Source of the DNA: Bacteroidaceae bacterium
GTDB lineage: Bacteria; Bacteroidota; Bacteroidia; Bacteroidales; Bacteroidaceae
Length of the DNA stretch: 64,000 nt
Reading direction: 5' to 3'
NCBI GenBank assembly: GCA_017466065.1
Contig: JAFTUV010000010.1
Location: 10,849-74,848 of the forward strand
Below are positions 44,193-53,089 of the stretch, one piece after another. The translations under genes and the position numbers were made by a program. Positions within the stretch are counted from its first letter, which is position 1; the number at the start of each line of letters is the position of its first letter. A model generated the notes under the pieces. The model saw nothing but the letters and a program-made list of their open reading frames with translations. It did not search any database and was not told the origin of the DNA.

Positions 44193-45326
44193 TTGATTAT
44201 GAAGAACACCAAATTTGACGACATTCGCCCCTATTACGACGAGGAGATACCCGCAGCAATGCAGCGAATAACCGATAGCGATTTCTTCCCGCTTTTGGCC
44301 TCATACGTTTATCCCGACGAGAATATAGAGGAAGTAAAGACCTTGCTACGCACATTCAGGAATATCTCCGACTTTCAGTTGCAGGTGATGAAGTGCGTTA
44401 ACGAACAGGTTATAGCGCGAAGCATCACCGAATTCACATATTCGGGAATTGAGCGACTCTCTCCCGACAAGCACTATCTGTTCGTATCGAACCATCGTGA
44501 TATAATGCTCGATGCCTGCCTGCTTCAATATATACTATACAAGCACGGGCACGACACGGCTGAAATTACATTTGGTGCAAACTTGATGAGTACCTCCTTG
44601 ATTATTGATATTGGCAAGGCCAACAAGATGTTCAAGGTGGAAAGAGGCGGAAGTATGAAGGACTTTTACAAAAGTTCCCTCCACCTTTCCGAGTATATAA
44701 GATACGTTATTACCGAGAAGGGCCAATCGGTGTGGATTGCCCAACGGAACGGGCGCACGAAGGACGGAAACGATGCCACCAGCCAAGGTATCATAAAGAT
44801 GTTCTGTATGAGCAAACAGTCCGACAAGATTGCGGCACTTGCCGAACTTAATATTGTTCCTGTTTCCGTATCATACGAATGGGAATCCTGCGACATACTT
44901 AAAGCACTGGAACTATACGCATCGAGAGAGGCAAAATATATAAAAAAGCCGGGTGAGGACCTGAACAGCATCCTCACAGGCATTGTACAACCCAAAGGGC
45001 GTGTACACATTGAATTCTGCCCGCAAGTAACAATCGACGAGCTATCGGCTTACAGCGAGTGTACCAACAACGAGTATCACAAGAAAGTTGCCGAGCTTAT
45101 GGATAGCAGAATAAACGCAGCCTATAAGCTCACACCCAACAACTATATTGCGCACGATATACGTTACGGGCAGAACAAGTATGCCGACAAATACACCCGC
45201 GAGGAGTATAATGCTTTTATTGAGCGTATGCAACTGCTGGACAATTACGAGGTTGACGAAACAGATGTTCTCAAAGATATCTTCCTTGGCATCTATTCTA
45301 ACCCCATAGACAACAAGCAGGATTAA
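44193..45326 (+). CDS. Glycerol-phosphate-type acyltransferase
   Basis: A 377-residue acyltransferase of the PlsB/PlsC superfamily. The active-site block is FVSNHRDIMLDACLLQYI: in place of HX4D the acidic residues are at +2 and +6, a pattern seen in Bacteroidetes homologues. Later WIAQRNGRTKDGNDATSQG corresponds to the glycerol-phosphate-binding region. Start is ATG 44193, or the second ATG two codons later. It would acylate a lipid backbone for the product or for membrane lipids, third or fourth acyltransferase-like gene in the cluster. The transporter gene follows after 6 bases. Confidence 0.8.
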   Translation: MIMKNTKFDDIRPYYDEEIPAAMQRITDSDFFPLLASYVYPDENIEEVKTLLRTFRNISDFQLQVMKCVNEQVIARSITEFTYSGIERLSPDKHYLFVSNHRDIMLDACLLQYILYKHGHDTAEITFGANLMSTSLIIDIGKANKMFKVERGGSMKDFYKSSLHLSEYIRYVITEKGQSVWIAQRNGRTKDGNDATSQGIIKMFCMSKQSDKIAALAELNIVPVSVSYEWESCDILKALELYASREAKYIKKPGEDLNSILTGIVQPKGRVHIEFCPQVTIDELSAYSECTNNEYHKKVAELMDSRINAAYKLTPNNYIAHDIRYGQNKYADKYTREEYNAFIERMQLLDNYEVDETDVLKDIFLGIYSNPIDNKQD

Positions 45327-45332
45327 TCATAT

Positions 45333-48300
45333 ATGGTAAACTTTTTTTTAAAAATATACGACTATTTACAAAAAAAGAGGCTACTCTTCTTTGCAATCCT
45401 TTTCCTGTCGCTTATTATTCTCATAAACAGGGCACTGACATTGGAATACAAGGAAGATATTTACGACTTTCTGCCCATAGATTCCCGGCATCAGAAATCG
45501 TTGAATATATTTCAAAATCTCTCCTCGGCCGAAAAGATATTCATCATCTTCCGGCATAAAGACTCTACAATCGTCGAGCAGGACAAGATTGTAGAGGCTA
45601 TGGAGAATTTCGGTGAGCTGTTGATGGAAACGGACACTATAGGGCTTAGCGAGGGGTTCACCCTCTCCATAGACATTGACAAGTACAGGGAGGTTACCAA
45701 CAACATTTACAGACACGTCCCCTACTTCCTCACTCTCGAAGATTACAGCCGGCTCGATTCTGTTCTCACACCCACATACATCAAGGAACAGGTGAAGCAG
45801 GTAAAATCGTTGTTGCTCCTGCCATCGGGCGGCCTTTTGACCGAGAATATTCAAAAGGACCCGTTGAATATCTTTACACCCGTTATTTCCAAGCTGCAAG
45901 GCTTCAATAACACAACAAATTATGAGCTGTACGATGGCTACATCTTTACACCCGACAAGAAAAAAGCCATCGCAATGTTAGCTTCACCTTATGGTTCCGG
46001 CGAAACTGCCAATAATGGAAAACTTATAGAGTATCTGAACACAATAATAAAAGAATTGGAAGTTCAGATGCCGGGTATCACCGCCCACCTGACCGGTGCG
46101 CCGGTTATTGCAGTGGGCAATGCCACTCAAATAAAGAACGACAGCATTATTGCCATACTGTTTGCCGTATTTTCCATTCTCGCACTACTGCTATACTCCT
46201 TCCGCAGCATCAAGGAACTATTATACATTGCAGCATCCATAATGTTCGGTTGGGTGTTCGCAATGGCGGCAATATCGCTGTTCAACAGCCAAATATCAAT
46301 GATTGTCATAGGAATTTCCTCGATATTCATCGGCATTGCCGTAAACTACCCTTTGCACCTGATAGCCCACACAAGGCATCTTAACGACATACGCTCATCG
46401 CTCAAAGACATAATACCGCCATTGATTGTCGGCAACATAACCACGGTTGGCGCATTTATGTGTTTAGTGCCGCTAAAATCGGTAGCTCTTAGGGACTTAG
46501 GCCTTTTCGGTTCATTTATGCTGATAGGTACCATTCTGTTTGTCATACTATTTCTGCCGCAAATATTAGGCAGCAACAAAGGGGCGAACCATAAAGAAAG
46601 AATGCTGCTGCCGAACTTAATCTCCTTCAATTTCGAGAATAAGAAGTGGATTATCAGGGTTTTATTATTGGTCACCATTCCGCTTGCCTATTATAGCACT
46701 CAAACAAAGTTTGATGCTAATATGCAGAGTATAAATTATATGACCGAGGAGCAGCGGAAGGACTTCAATGAATTGCAGGCTACAATTTCGAGTAAACAGA
46801 ATACCCTGTTTATAGTTTACGAGGACTCTTTATTGGACAACGCCTTAAAAGGGAGTGAGAATAACAGTCACTACTTCGACAAATTACAGGCCGATGGCAC
46901 AATTTCCCAATTCAACAGCATTACAACATTCTGCCCATCAGTCTATGAACAGGAGAGGCGCATAGAGGAGTGGAACAGATTTATAGAGAAGAAGGGGTAT
47001 CTTCTTAATACCATTTTAAGGGAGGAACTTGCATCAAATGGCTTTCAAGAGGAGGCATTCGACCAATATTTCAATATTATCGATGGAACATACGTTGCGG
47101 GTGCCCCCGATTTTCGTGAGGTGCTGGGAGAAATATCCGCACAGCATATATGTAATTTAAACGGCAACAACTATGTTGTCGATAAAGTGTCTGTTCCGTA
47201 CGAAGAAACGGAGTCTGTAAAGAAGAATATAATGACACATCTGCCCGATGTGCATTGTTTCGATGTCAGCAGCATAAGCAATGCTATTTCGCAGACCCTT
47301 TCCGATGAATTCAACTACATTGGTATTTCTTGCGGTATAATCGTGTTCATTTTCCTGTGGTTCTCATTCGGCCGCATAGAGTTAAGCATTATGGCGTTCT
47401 TGCCTATGGCTATAAGCTGGGTGTGGATTTTAGGCATTATGGGAATTACCGACATTCGGTTCAACATTGTGAATGTTATCTTGGCAACATTTATCTTCGG
47501 ACAAGGTGACGACTACACTATCTTTATGAGCGAGGGTTTAATCGATGAATATGCCTATCGGAAGAAATTGCTTGCATCGTACAAGAACAGCATTATAATG
47601 TCGGCACTGATAATGTTCCTTGGCATCGGCTGCCTGATAATAACGGAGCATCCGGCTCTAAAATCGCTTGCCGAGGTTACTATCGTGGGAATGGCAGTTG
47701 TTGTTCTCACGGCGTATATTATTCCCCCGTTGGTATTCAGGACACTTAATTACCACAAGGGGCAGCAGCGTGTGTATCCGCTCACGCTCGAAAGGCTTGC
47801 AGTGACAATGCTCGGCACTCTCATTCTCCTTGCCGATATTCTCATAGGAGTGATTGTCGCAACGCTTATGCTTGCAACAGGTAACAGCCGGCCCTTGTGG
47901 AAACATAAAGTTCTTGACAGGATTAACCATCTTATGGCAAAGATAGGTCGTTGCTGTTTGTTCGGGATAAATATTTCGGTAAACAACCCGCATAATGAGA
48001 GTTTCAATAAAGGCAGTGTGATTATATGCAACAGCCCTTCTATTCTTAATATTCTGTTAATAAGGAGTATACGCCCGGGAATGTTAATAAGGCACAACAT
48101 AAGCAGCAACAGAATCGTTAACGGAATTTTAAATTACGTCGGCTTCTGTTTTTCGGGCGAGAAAAGAGATGATTGGAAGGCTCTTATAGAGGAGGGGTTC
48201 CACATTTGCACCTTCTGCGACAACACTGCATTGCAGTTTGGGGAGGAGATTTTCTCTATTGCAGAGGAATTGAATGCCGATATTGTGCCTATAATTATTT

Positions 48301-48884
48301 ATGGTACCGATATTATTATGCCGCAAGGCTGCGTTATTGCAAGCAGAGGTTCTGTCACTCTTGAAATAGGGAAAAGGATAGAGCTCCCCGACGGGGCTTA
48401 TGGAACAGGCAGTCGGGAGCGTGCCGATAATATAAATAGAGTGTATGGCGAGTGGAAAGACAGTCTATCATCGAAAATAGAGAATACCGGTTATTATAAG
48501 TATTTTGTAAAATCGAGATATTTCTACAAAGGGTTGATGGCCGAAATTGAAACGTCGAGATTAATAAAAAAACACTCTTGTTTCACGCAATGGATAGACA
48601 CCGCGGTAGATGCGGATAAAATTATTATTGTAAATAATGGTTATGGGGTATTGGGCTTGCTGTTCTCGCTGGTTCATAAGGATAAGAATATTTATGTTAC
48701 CGAGAGTGATTGCGATAAGTTCATTTTGAGCCGTAATGTTTCCTGCAAGCCTCATAATCTGCTTTTCATCGAGGATGGTTCTATTGATGAGGCTCTATTA
48801 CTGAATTCAAGGATTTATATCTACAACCCCACTGAAAGCCAGATTCAACAATTCAGCAATTACAATATTACAATAATAAAATAG
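45333..48884 (+). CDS. MMPL/RND-type exporter with degenerate acyltransferase and extra C-terminal domain
   Basis: A 1183-residue protein. Residues 1 to about 855 are an MMPL-family transporter with two sets of transmembrane helices around two periplasmic loops (IALLLYSFRSIKELLYIAASIMF and VFIFLWFSFGRIELSIMAFLP mark the helices). Residues about 865-1060 resemble a PlsC acyltransferase, but the NHX4D motif is CNSPSILNILLI and the PEGTR motif is FCDNTALQF, so catalytic residues are lost. The last 105 residues (IIIVNNGYGVLGLLFSLVHK) look like a Rossmann-type fold. MMPL proteins export lipids; the dead acyltransferase may bind the acylated polyene. Last cluster gene. Confidence 0.85.
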   Translation: MVNFFLKIYDYLQKKRLLFFAILFLSLIILINRALTLEYKEDIYDFLPIDSRHQKSLNIFQNLSSAEKIFIIFRHKDSTIVEQDKIVEAMENFGELLMETDTIGLSEGFTLSIDIDKYREVTNNIYRHVPYFLTLEDYSRLDSVLTPTYIKEQVKQVKSLLLLPSGGLLTENIQKDPLNIFTPVISKLQGFNNTTNYELYDGYIFTPDKKKAIAMLASPYGSGETANNGKLIEYLNTIIKELEVQMPGITAHLTGAPVIAVGNATQIKNDSIIAILFAVFSILALLLYSFRSIKELLYIAASIMFGWVFAMAAISLFNSQISMIVIGISSIFIGIAVNYPLHLIAHTRHLNDIRSSLKDIIPPLIVGNITTVGAFMCLVPLKSVALRDLGLFGSFMLIGTILFVILFLPQILGSNKGANHKERMLLPNLISFNFENKKWIIRVLLLVTIPLAYYSTQTKFDANMQSINYMTEEQRKDFNELQATISSKQNTLFIVYEDSLLDNALKGSENNSHYFDKLQADGTISQFNSITTFCPSVYEQERRIEEWNRFIEKKGYLLNTILREELASNGFQEEAFDQYFNIIDGTYVAGAPDFREVLGEISAQHICNLNGNNYVVDKVSVPYEETESVKKNIMTHLPDVHCFDVSSISNAISQTLSDEFNYIGISCGIIVFIFLWFSFGRIELSIMAFLPMAISWVWILGIMGITDIRFNIVNVILATFIFGQGDDYTIFMSEGLIDEYAYRKKLLASYKNSIIMSALIMFLGIGCLIITEHPALKSLAEVTIVGMAVVVLTAYIIPPLVFRTLNYHKGQQRVYPLTLERLAVTMLGTLILLADILIGVIVATLMLATGNSRPLWKHKVLDRINHLMAKIGRCCLFGINISVNNPHNESFNKGSVIICNSPSILNILLIRSIRPGMLIRHNISSNRIVNGILNYVGFCFSGEKRDDWKALIEEGFHICTFCDNTALQFGEEIFSIAEELNADIVPIIIYGTDIIMPQGCVIASRGSVTLEIGKRIELPDGAYGTGSRERADNINRVYGEWKDSLSSKIENTGYYKYFVKSRYFYKGLMAEIETSRLIKKHSCFTQWIDTAVDADKIIIVNNGYGVLGLLFSLVHKDKNIYVTESDCDKFILSRNVSCKPHNLLFIEDGSIDEALLLNSRIYIYNPTESQIQQFSNYNITIIK

Positions 48885-48922
48885 GCTCACCAGCAAAAGT
48901 TGAGGGGCCCACAAAAAACAAA

Positions 48923-48948
48923 AAAGAGAGAAGCGAACTTCTCTCTTT
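48923..48948 (-). terminator. Terminator of the initiator tRNA
   Basis: AAAGAGAGAAG and CTTCTCTCTTT form an 11-bp stem with a 4-base loop; on the minus strand a T-rich run (TTTTGTTTTTTG) follows. Confidence 0.8.
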
Positions 48949-48951
48949 GAG

Positions 48952-49023
48952 TAGCGGGGGAAGGGATCGAACCTCCGGCCTTTGGGTTATGAGCCCAACG
49001 AGCTACCACTGCTCCACCCCGCG
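48952..49023 (-). tRNA. Initiator tRNA-fMet (CAU)
   Basis: Minus strand, 72 bases. Anticodon loop CTCATAA (CAU) with the three G:C pairs GGG/CCC at the base of the anticodon stem and a C1 against U72 mismatch are the marks of initiator tRNA. D-arm GAGC/GCTC with a short loop, T-arm GGAGG-TTCGATC-CCTTC. CCA is not encoded (CTC follows the discriminator A). Confidence 0.95.
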
Positions 49024-49044
49024 ATGCGGTTTTTAAAACTGATG

Positions 49045-49076
49045 CAAAGGTAAGGCCTTTTTCCCTAATAACCAAA
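49045..49076 (-). promoter_or_regulatory. Promoter of the initiator tRNA
   Basis: On the minus strand TTTG (49073-49076), a 20-base spacer and TACCTTTG (49045-49052), a perfect Bacteroidetes promoter whose -7 box lies 21 bases before the tRNA. Confidence 0.75.
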
Positions 49077-49136
49077 TTTTAGAACAAAAATTTCGATACG
49101 CACCACAAATTTTATCCATTTTTAATACTTTCATTG

Positions 49137-49167
49137 TTGCACAACAGTGCAAAACCTGCTAACTTTG
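49137..49167 (+). promoter_or_regulatory. tetR promoter with overlapping palindrome (likely operator)
   Basis: TTG (49137-49139), 20 bases, TAACTTTG (49160-49167). The palindrome TTGCAC-AACA-GTGCAA (49137-49152) overlaps the -33 element, the position expected for TetR autoregulation. Confidence 0.6.
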
Positions 49168-49217
49168 CAACACAAAAGATATCAAGAACATATTTTATCA
49201 GCAGTTCCTAACATACA

Positions 49218-49814
49218 ATGGCTACAATAGATACAAGAGAACATATTATAAAAGTGGCACGTAAACTATTTGCAAAGCAAGGCATCGACAATATCACGAT
49301 GAACGACATTGCAAATGCAGCCAATCGTAGCCGTCGTACAGTTTACACATATTTCCAGAGCAAAGAGGAACTGCTCGAAGCCTCTATCGAAATGGAGGTT
49401 AAAAAAATTTCGGCAGCAATCACAAAGGTTGCAGCGTCGAACCTCTCGCCCGATAAAAAGATTGTAAAGCTGATATTCGTGCGCCTGCACTCCACCCGCA
49501 GCATTGTCAAGCGCAACAGTGGCCTGCACGCAGAATATTTTAATAATGTGTGGATTGTGGAACACATACGCCGCACATTCGATGCACGCGAAATTGCCCT
49601 TTTCCGCACAATCATAGCCGATGGCAAGCAGCAAGGGCTGTTCACCGTCGAAAGCCCCGACCTTGCCGCACGCTTCCTCCACTTCTGTCTGAAAGGAATA
49701 GAAATACCCTTCATAAACGGCATTGTCAGCAAAAACAACGACGACAAATTCGTTGAACACTTCACCGAGAAAATCATTCTCAACGCACTTGGCCATAATA
49801 TCATAACCAGCTAA
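49218..49814 (+). CDS. TetR-family transcriptional regulator
   Basis: A 198-residue repressor-type regulator. The helix-turn-helix is ITMNDIANAANRSRRTVYTYF (about residues 25-45), with FQSKEELLEA after it; the variable C-terminal domain would bind a ligand. The 16-base palindrome at 49137-49152 in its own promoter is the likely operator. A longer palindrome with the same TTGCACAA half-site lies before the acyl-ligase gene at 14.9 kb, so acyl metabolism is a possible target. It sits 12 bases before an RluA-type gene, probably cotranscribed. Confidence 0.9.
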   Translation: MATIDTREHIIKVARKLFAKQGIDNITMNDIANAANRSRRTVYTYFQSKEELLEASIEMEVKKISAAITKVAASNLSPDKKIVKLIFVRLHSTRSIVKRNSGLHAEYFNNVWIVEHIRRTFDAREIALFRTIIADGKQQGLFTVESPDLAARFLHFCLKGIEIPFINGIVSKNNDDKFVEHFTEKIILNALGHNIITS

Positions 49815-49826
49815 CGCCAACCACCG

Positions 49827-50495
49827 ATGAACGTTCTATACGAAGACAACCACATAATCGCGGTCAACAAGGCGGCAGGAGAGATTGTGCAAGGCGACAA
49901 GACCGGTGACAAGACATTGTGCGACGCAATGAAAGCCTATCTGAAAGAGAAATATGCAAAGCCGGGGAATGTGTTTGTGGGCCTTCCCCACCGCCTCGAC
50001 CGCCCCGTGAGTGGCGTAGTGGTGCTTGCAAAAACAAGCAAGGCACTCGAAAGGCTAAACGAAATGTTCCGCACAGGCAACGTAAAAAAAATATATTGGG
50101 CAATAACAAAAGAACGCCCCGCACAGCCCGAGGCCGAACTTGAATGCTGGATTTACCGCAACGAAAAGATGAACAAGAGTTTTGCCTACCCCAAAGAGGT
50201 AAAAGGCTCAAAAAAAGCCCTTCTTCATTATAGCCACATAGCATCGTCACAAAACTACAACCTCATAGAGATAGAACTTAAAACCGGCCGCCACCACCAG
50301 ATACGCTGCCAGCTTGCCTCCATCGATTGCCCCATAAAAGGCGACCTCAAATATGGAGCGAAACGCTCGAACCCCGACGGCAGCATCTCCCTTCACGCCC
50401 GTTACGTTGAGTTTATACACCCCGTATCGAAAGAGCTCATACAAATTACCGCTCCACTGCCCGCCGACAAGCTGTGGCACACATTCGGAGTGTGA
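49827..50495 (+). CDS. RluA-family RNA pseudouridine synthase
   Basis: A 222-residue enzyme that isomerises uridine to pseudouridine in rRNA or tRNA. The catalytic aspartate is D58 in LPHRLDRPVSGVVVLAKTSKA, and LIEIELKTGRHHQIRCQLASI is the second family block. It lacks the N-terminal S4 domain found in RluC/RluD, which is common in short RluA-like proteins. The specific uridine target cannot be named. Its role next to tetR is unclear; the pair may simply share the promoter. Confidence 0.93.
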   Translation: MNVLYEDNHIIAVNKAAGEIVQGDKTGDKTLCDAMKAYLKEKYAKPGNVFVGLPHRLDRPVSGVVVLAKTSKALERLNEMFRTGNVKKIYWAITKERPAQPEAELECWIYRNEKMNKSFAYPKEVKGSKKALLHYSHIASSQNYNLIEIELKTGRHHQIRCQLASIDCPIKGDLKYGAKRSNPDGSISLHARYVEFIHPVSKELIQITAPLPADKLWHTFGV

Positions 50496-50614
50496 GAATA
50501 TCACAAACAGCCGGCTGCTACCCGGCAAATTCTTACAATGGGGAACAAGGAATTATTATTTAACACACTTTAATCTTATTTAACATTTCGGGGGGTAATT
50601 ACAGACCTTATATC

Positions 50615-50622
50615 TAAATTTG
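50615..50622 (+). promoter_or_regulatory. -7 box of the LRR gene
   Basis: TAAATTTG fits TAnnTTTG, 84 bases before the ATG at 50707. No clear -33. Confidence 0.5.
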
Positions 50623-50706
50623 TGCAATTTTAGAAGTTGGCAAGCACATTGCGCCGGCATCTTAACTTAAAAAACACAAATTTATAACCATTAAATAATT
50701 ATCCCT

Positions 50707-51770
50707 ATGAGAAATTTTCAGACAAAAACCCTGCTCACAGCCCTGTTGTTGCTGTGTAGCACAGTAGCTACAGCCTACGACTTTGTAGTCGATGGCATTT
50801 ACTACAATATAACCGATGCAACTGCAAAGACCGTTGCAGTAACTGGTTTTAAGAATATATACAGCGGGGCTGTAACCATCCCAGCAACCGTTACCTACAA
50901 CGGAACCACTTACGGCGTAACATCGATAGAATCCGGTTCATTTTGCGAGAATCTAATAAGCGTAACCATCCCTAATTGCGTAGAAAAAATAAAAGGCAGC
51001 GCATTCTTGTATTGTACATCATTAAAAGAATTACGCATCGAAGATGGTGAAAAAACGTTGCATTTTGGATTTGCTAAAGTGGCCGGAAAAAAATAAGAGC
51101 TTTCCAATATTGCCCGTTGGAAAAACTATATTTAGGTCGCAATATATCTTATGATTATGAATATGCCCAAGGACTTTATTATTATTATCCTCCTTTTACT
51201 GGTAATACTACATTGACATCTGTAACAATAGGTGATAGCGTAACATCGATAAGCAACTATGCGTTCAGTTCTTGTAGTTCTCTCACCGGTGAACTTGTAA
51301 TACCCAACAGTGTAACATCAATAGGGCAAGATGCGTTCAGCTCTTGCAGAAATCTAACAAGCGTAACAATCCCCAACAGCGTAACATCGATAGGAGAAAG
51401 TGCATTCTATAATTGCTCCGGCCTTAAAAACCTATATATCGGCAGCAGCACTATTGAGTCTATCGGTGAGTCCGCATTTGCAGGATGCTCCAAATTATTT
51501 GAAATTAAAATAGCTGCAATTTGGGCAATAACAGCACCTGAAAGCATTTTCGACACAGAAGTTTATAATAATGCCTATCTATATGTTCCAACCGATCGTC
51601 AGTATGCCTACTCAAAAGCCACTCCGTGGAGTAATTTTTACATTAAGGAAATGGACTTTGAGAGCGAAACAGAAAATGGAAGCAATATTACGGGTGATGT
51701 AAACAACGACGGCGCGGTAAATGTTGCCGATGTTACGAAACTTGTGAACATAATCCTCGGCAACGAGTAA
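50707..51770 (+). pseudogene. BspA-type leucine-rich-repeat secreted protein, split by an A7-tract frameshift
   Basis: A surface/secreted LRR_5 (BspA-like) protein in two frames. The first part (50707-51096) has a signal peptide (to about residue 23, VATAY) and repeats such as VTSIESGSFCENLISVTIPN, then stops at GFAKVAGKK. One extra base in the A7 run (51087-51093) would let the frame continue as GKKIRAFQYCPLEKLYLGRN into the second part (to 51770). That part has further repeats (NSVTSIGESAFYNCSGLKNL) and a C-terminal dockerin-like calcium motif GDVNNDGAVNVADVTKLVN. Both parts look conserved, so the mutation is recent, or a phase-variable slip or an assembly error. Confidence 0.85.
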
Positions 51771-51790
51771 AGTTCCGCTTTTAGAAATAG

Positions 51791-51822
51791 AATCTCCGCA
51801 AGGCAAAAACCTTACGGAGATT
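51791..51822. terminator. Convergent terminator between the LRR gene and the M16 peptidase
   Basis: AATCTCCGCAAGG and CCTTACGGAGATT pair with one mismatch around CAAAAA. T-rich bases flank both sides, so it can serve both genes. Confidence 0.75.
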
Positions 51823-51850
51823 GTTTATAAATTCTGGCTACCGAGAAAGT

Positions 51851-53089
51851 TTACCCCTCCTTTTTAGCATAGCGCAGCACCGAGGCATTGCCGCGGCGGA
51901 ACAGTTCACGCGCAGTGCCCATCACCTGCTCGGCTGTCACTGCGCGGTAATTCTCAACCTCGTGCAAATGCAAGCGTGCATCGCCACGCAGCTCGGCAAG
52001 GGCAAGATTGTTAGAGAGGTTCTCTCCACCAAGATTGCGGAAGTGAAATTCCGACTCAAAGCGATTCTTCACCTTTTCAAGCTCATCGACGGGAACAATG
52101 CAGTTCCTTAATTCGTCCAATTGTTCCCAGATAGCCGCCTCGGCAGCTTCGAAACTTATGCCGGGAGCCACACGCGAATATATCCAAAAAAGACCGGGGT
52201 GCTCGCTACCCGATATAAAAGCGTCTATTTTTGTAAAAAGATGCTGTTCCTTTACAAGGCGTTGCAACAAACGCCCCGAATAGCCATTGGAGAGAATATC
52301 CGATATAACATCGCAAGGAAAATAATCGGCGTCGCTCCTGCCACCCATATGAAAAGCCATATAAAGGGCATTTTCGGGCACATTGCGCACCACCGTCCTG
52401 CGCCGCATACGCACCTGTCGCGGCTCCTGTGGCAACTGCGGATGCACAAATTCCTTTGCCGGAATGTGCCCGAACCACTTTTCGCTCCACTCCATCACCT
52501 GCTCAAAGGGAATGTCGCCCACCACCGCAAGAACCGCATTGTCGGGAGCATAGTAGCTGTTATAGAATTTTCGTATCACCGCGGGCGGAACATCGGCAAT
52601 ATGGGAGAGCTTGCGCCCGATGGTGCACCAGCGATAGGGGTGCTTTTTAAAGGCCATTGCCCGCAGCAGATGACTGACATCGCCGTATGGGCGGTTAAGG
52701 TCGCCCTGCTTGAATTCCTCCATCACCACCTTGCGCTGCACATCAATCTTTCTTGCATTCAGCGAGATATTGCGCATACGGTCGGCCTCCATCCAGAAAG
52801 CAAGCTCGGCATTCTGCTTGGGGAGCGATATATAATAATTGGTAACGTCGTTGTTGGTGTAGGCATTATTCTCGCCTCCGGCCCGTTCCAACGGCTCGTC
52901 GAACGAAGGGACGGCGGCTGTTCCCTCGAACATAAGATGTTCGAGCAGATGGGCAATACCCGTGTATTCATACTCCTCGTTCTTTGCCCCCACAGCATAC
53001 AAAAGATTCACATAGACCATCTGCGAACCAATGTTACGATGGTACACTATGCGCAAGCCGTTGGCAAGCGTGGCTCTACTTATCTCCAT
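51851..53089 (-). CDS. M16-family zinc metallopeptidase (processing-peptidase-like)
   Basis: A 412-residue peptidase of the inverzincin M16 family. The inverted zinc motif is HLLEH at residues 47-51 in GIAHLLEHLMFEGT, with VNLLYAVGAKNEEYEYTG before it. The second half carries the usual non-catalytic repeat (FPCDVISDILSNGYSGRLLQ). No signal peptide, so probably cytoplasmic or membrane-associated. Such single-domain M16B proteins usually act in pairs. Its start lies within the 3' end of the cyclophilin gene (14-base overlap), so the two are cotranscribed. Confidence 0.9.
   Translation of the reverse strand: MEISRATLANGLRIVYHRNIGSQMVYVNLLYAVGAKNEEYEYTGIAHLLEHLMFEGTAAVPSFDEPLERAGGENNAYTNNDVTNYYISLPKQNAELAFWMEADRMRNISLNARKIDVQRKVVMEEFKQGDLNRPYGDVSHLLRAMAFKKHPYRWCTIGRKLSHIADVPPAVIRKFYNSYYAPDNAVLAVVGDIPFEQVMEWSEKWFGHIPAKEFVHPQLPQEPRQVRMRRRTVVRNVPENALYMAFHMGGRSDADYFPCDVISDILSNGYSGRLLQRLVKEQHLFTKIDAFISGSEHPGLFWIYSRVAPGISFEAAEAAIWEQLDELRNCIVPVDELEKVKNRFESEFHFRNLGGENLSNNLALAELRGDARLHLHEVENYRAVTAEQVMGTARELFRRGNASVLRYAKKEG

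Larger units (their letters stand above)
48885..49217. other. Intergenic region with tRNA-fMet and the tetR promoter
   Basis: 333 bases between the MMPL and tetR genes. They hold the initiator tRNA with its own promoter and terminator, and the divergent tetR promoter with a palindrome. No att-like repeat of the tRNA 3' end was found near the other end of the cluster. Confidence 0.7.

Noticed and set aside
21548..48884. Dialkylresorcinol (DarA/DarB) pathway
   Set aside because: No KS III-like DarB or aromatase DarA was seen; all KS genes are FabF-type or inactive relatives.
48952..49023. Integration of the cluster at the tRNA-fMet gene
   Set aside because: No integrase gene and no repeated copy of the tRNA 3' end near the dnaK side or elsewhere in the window.
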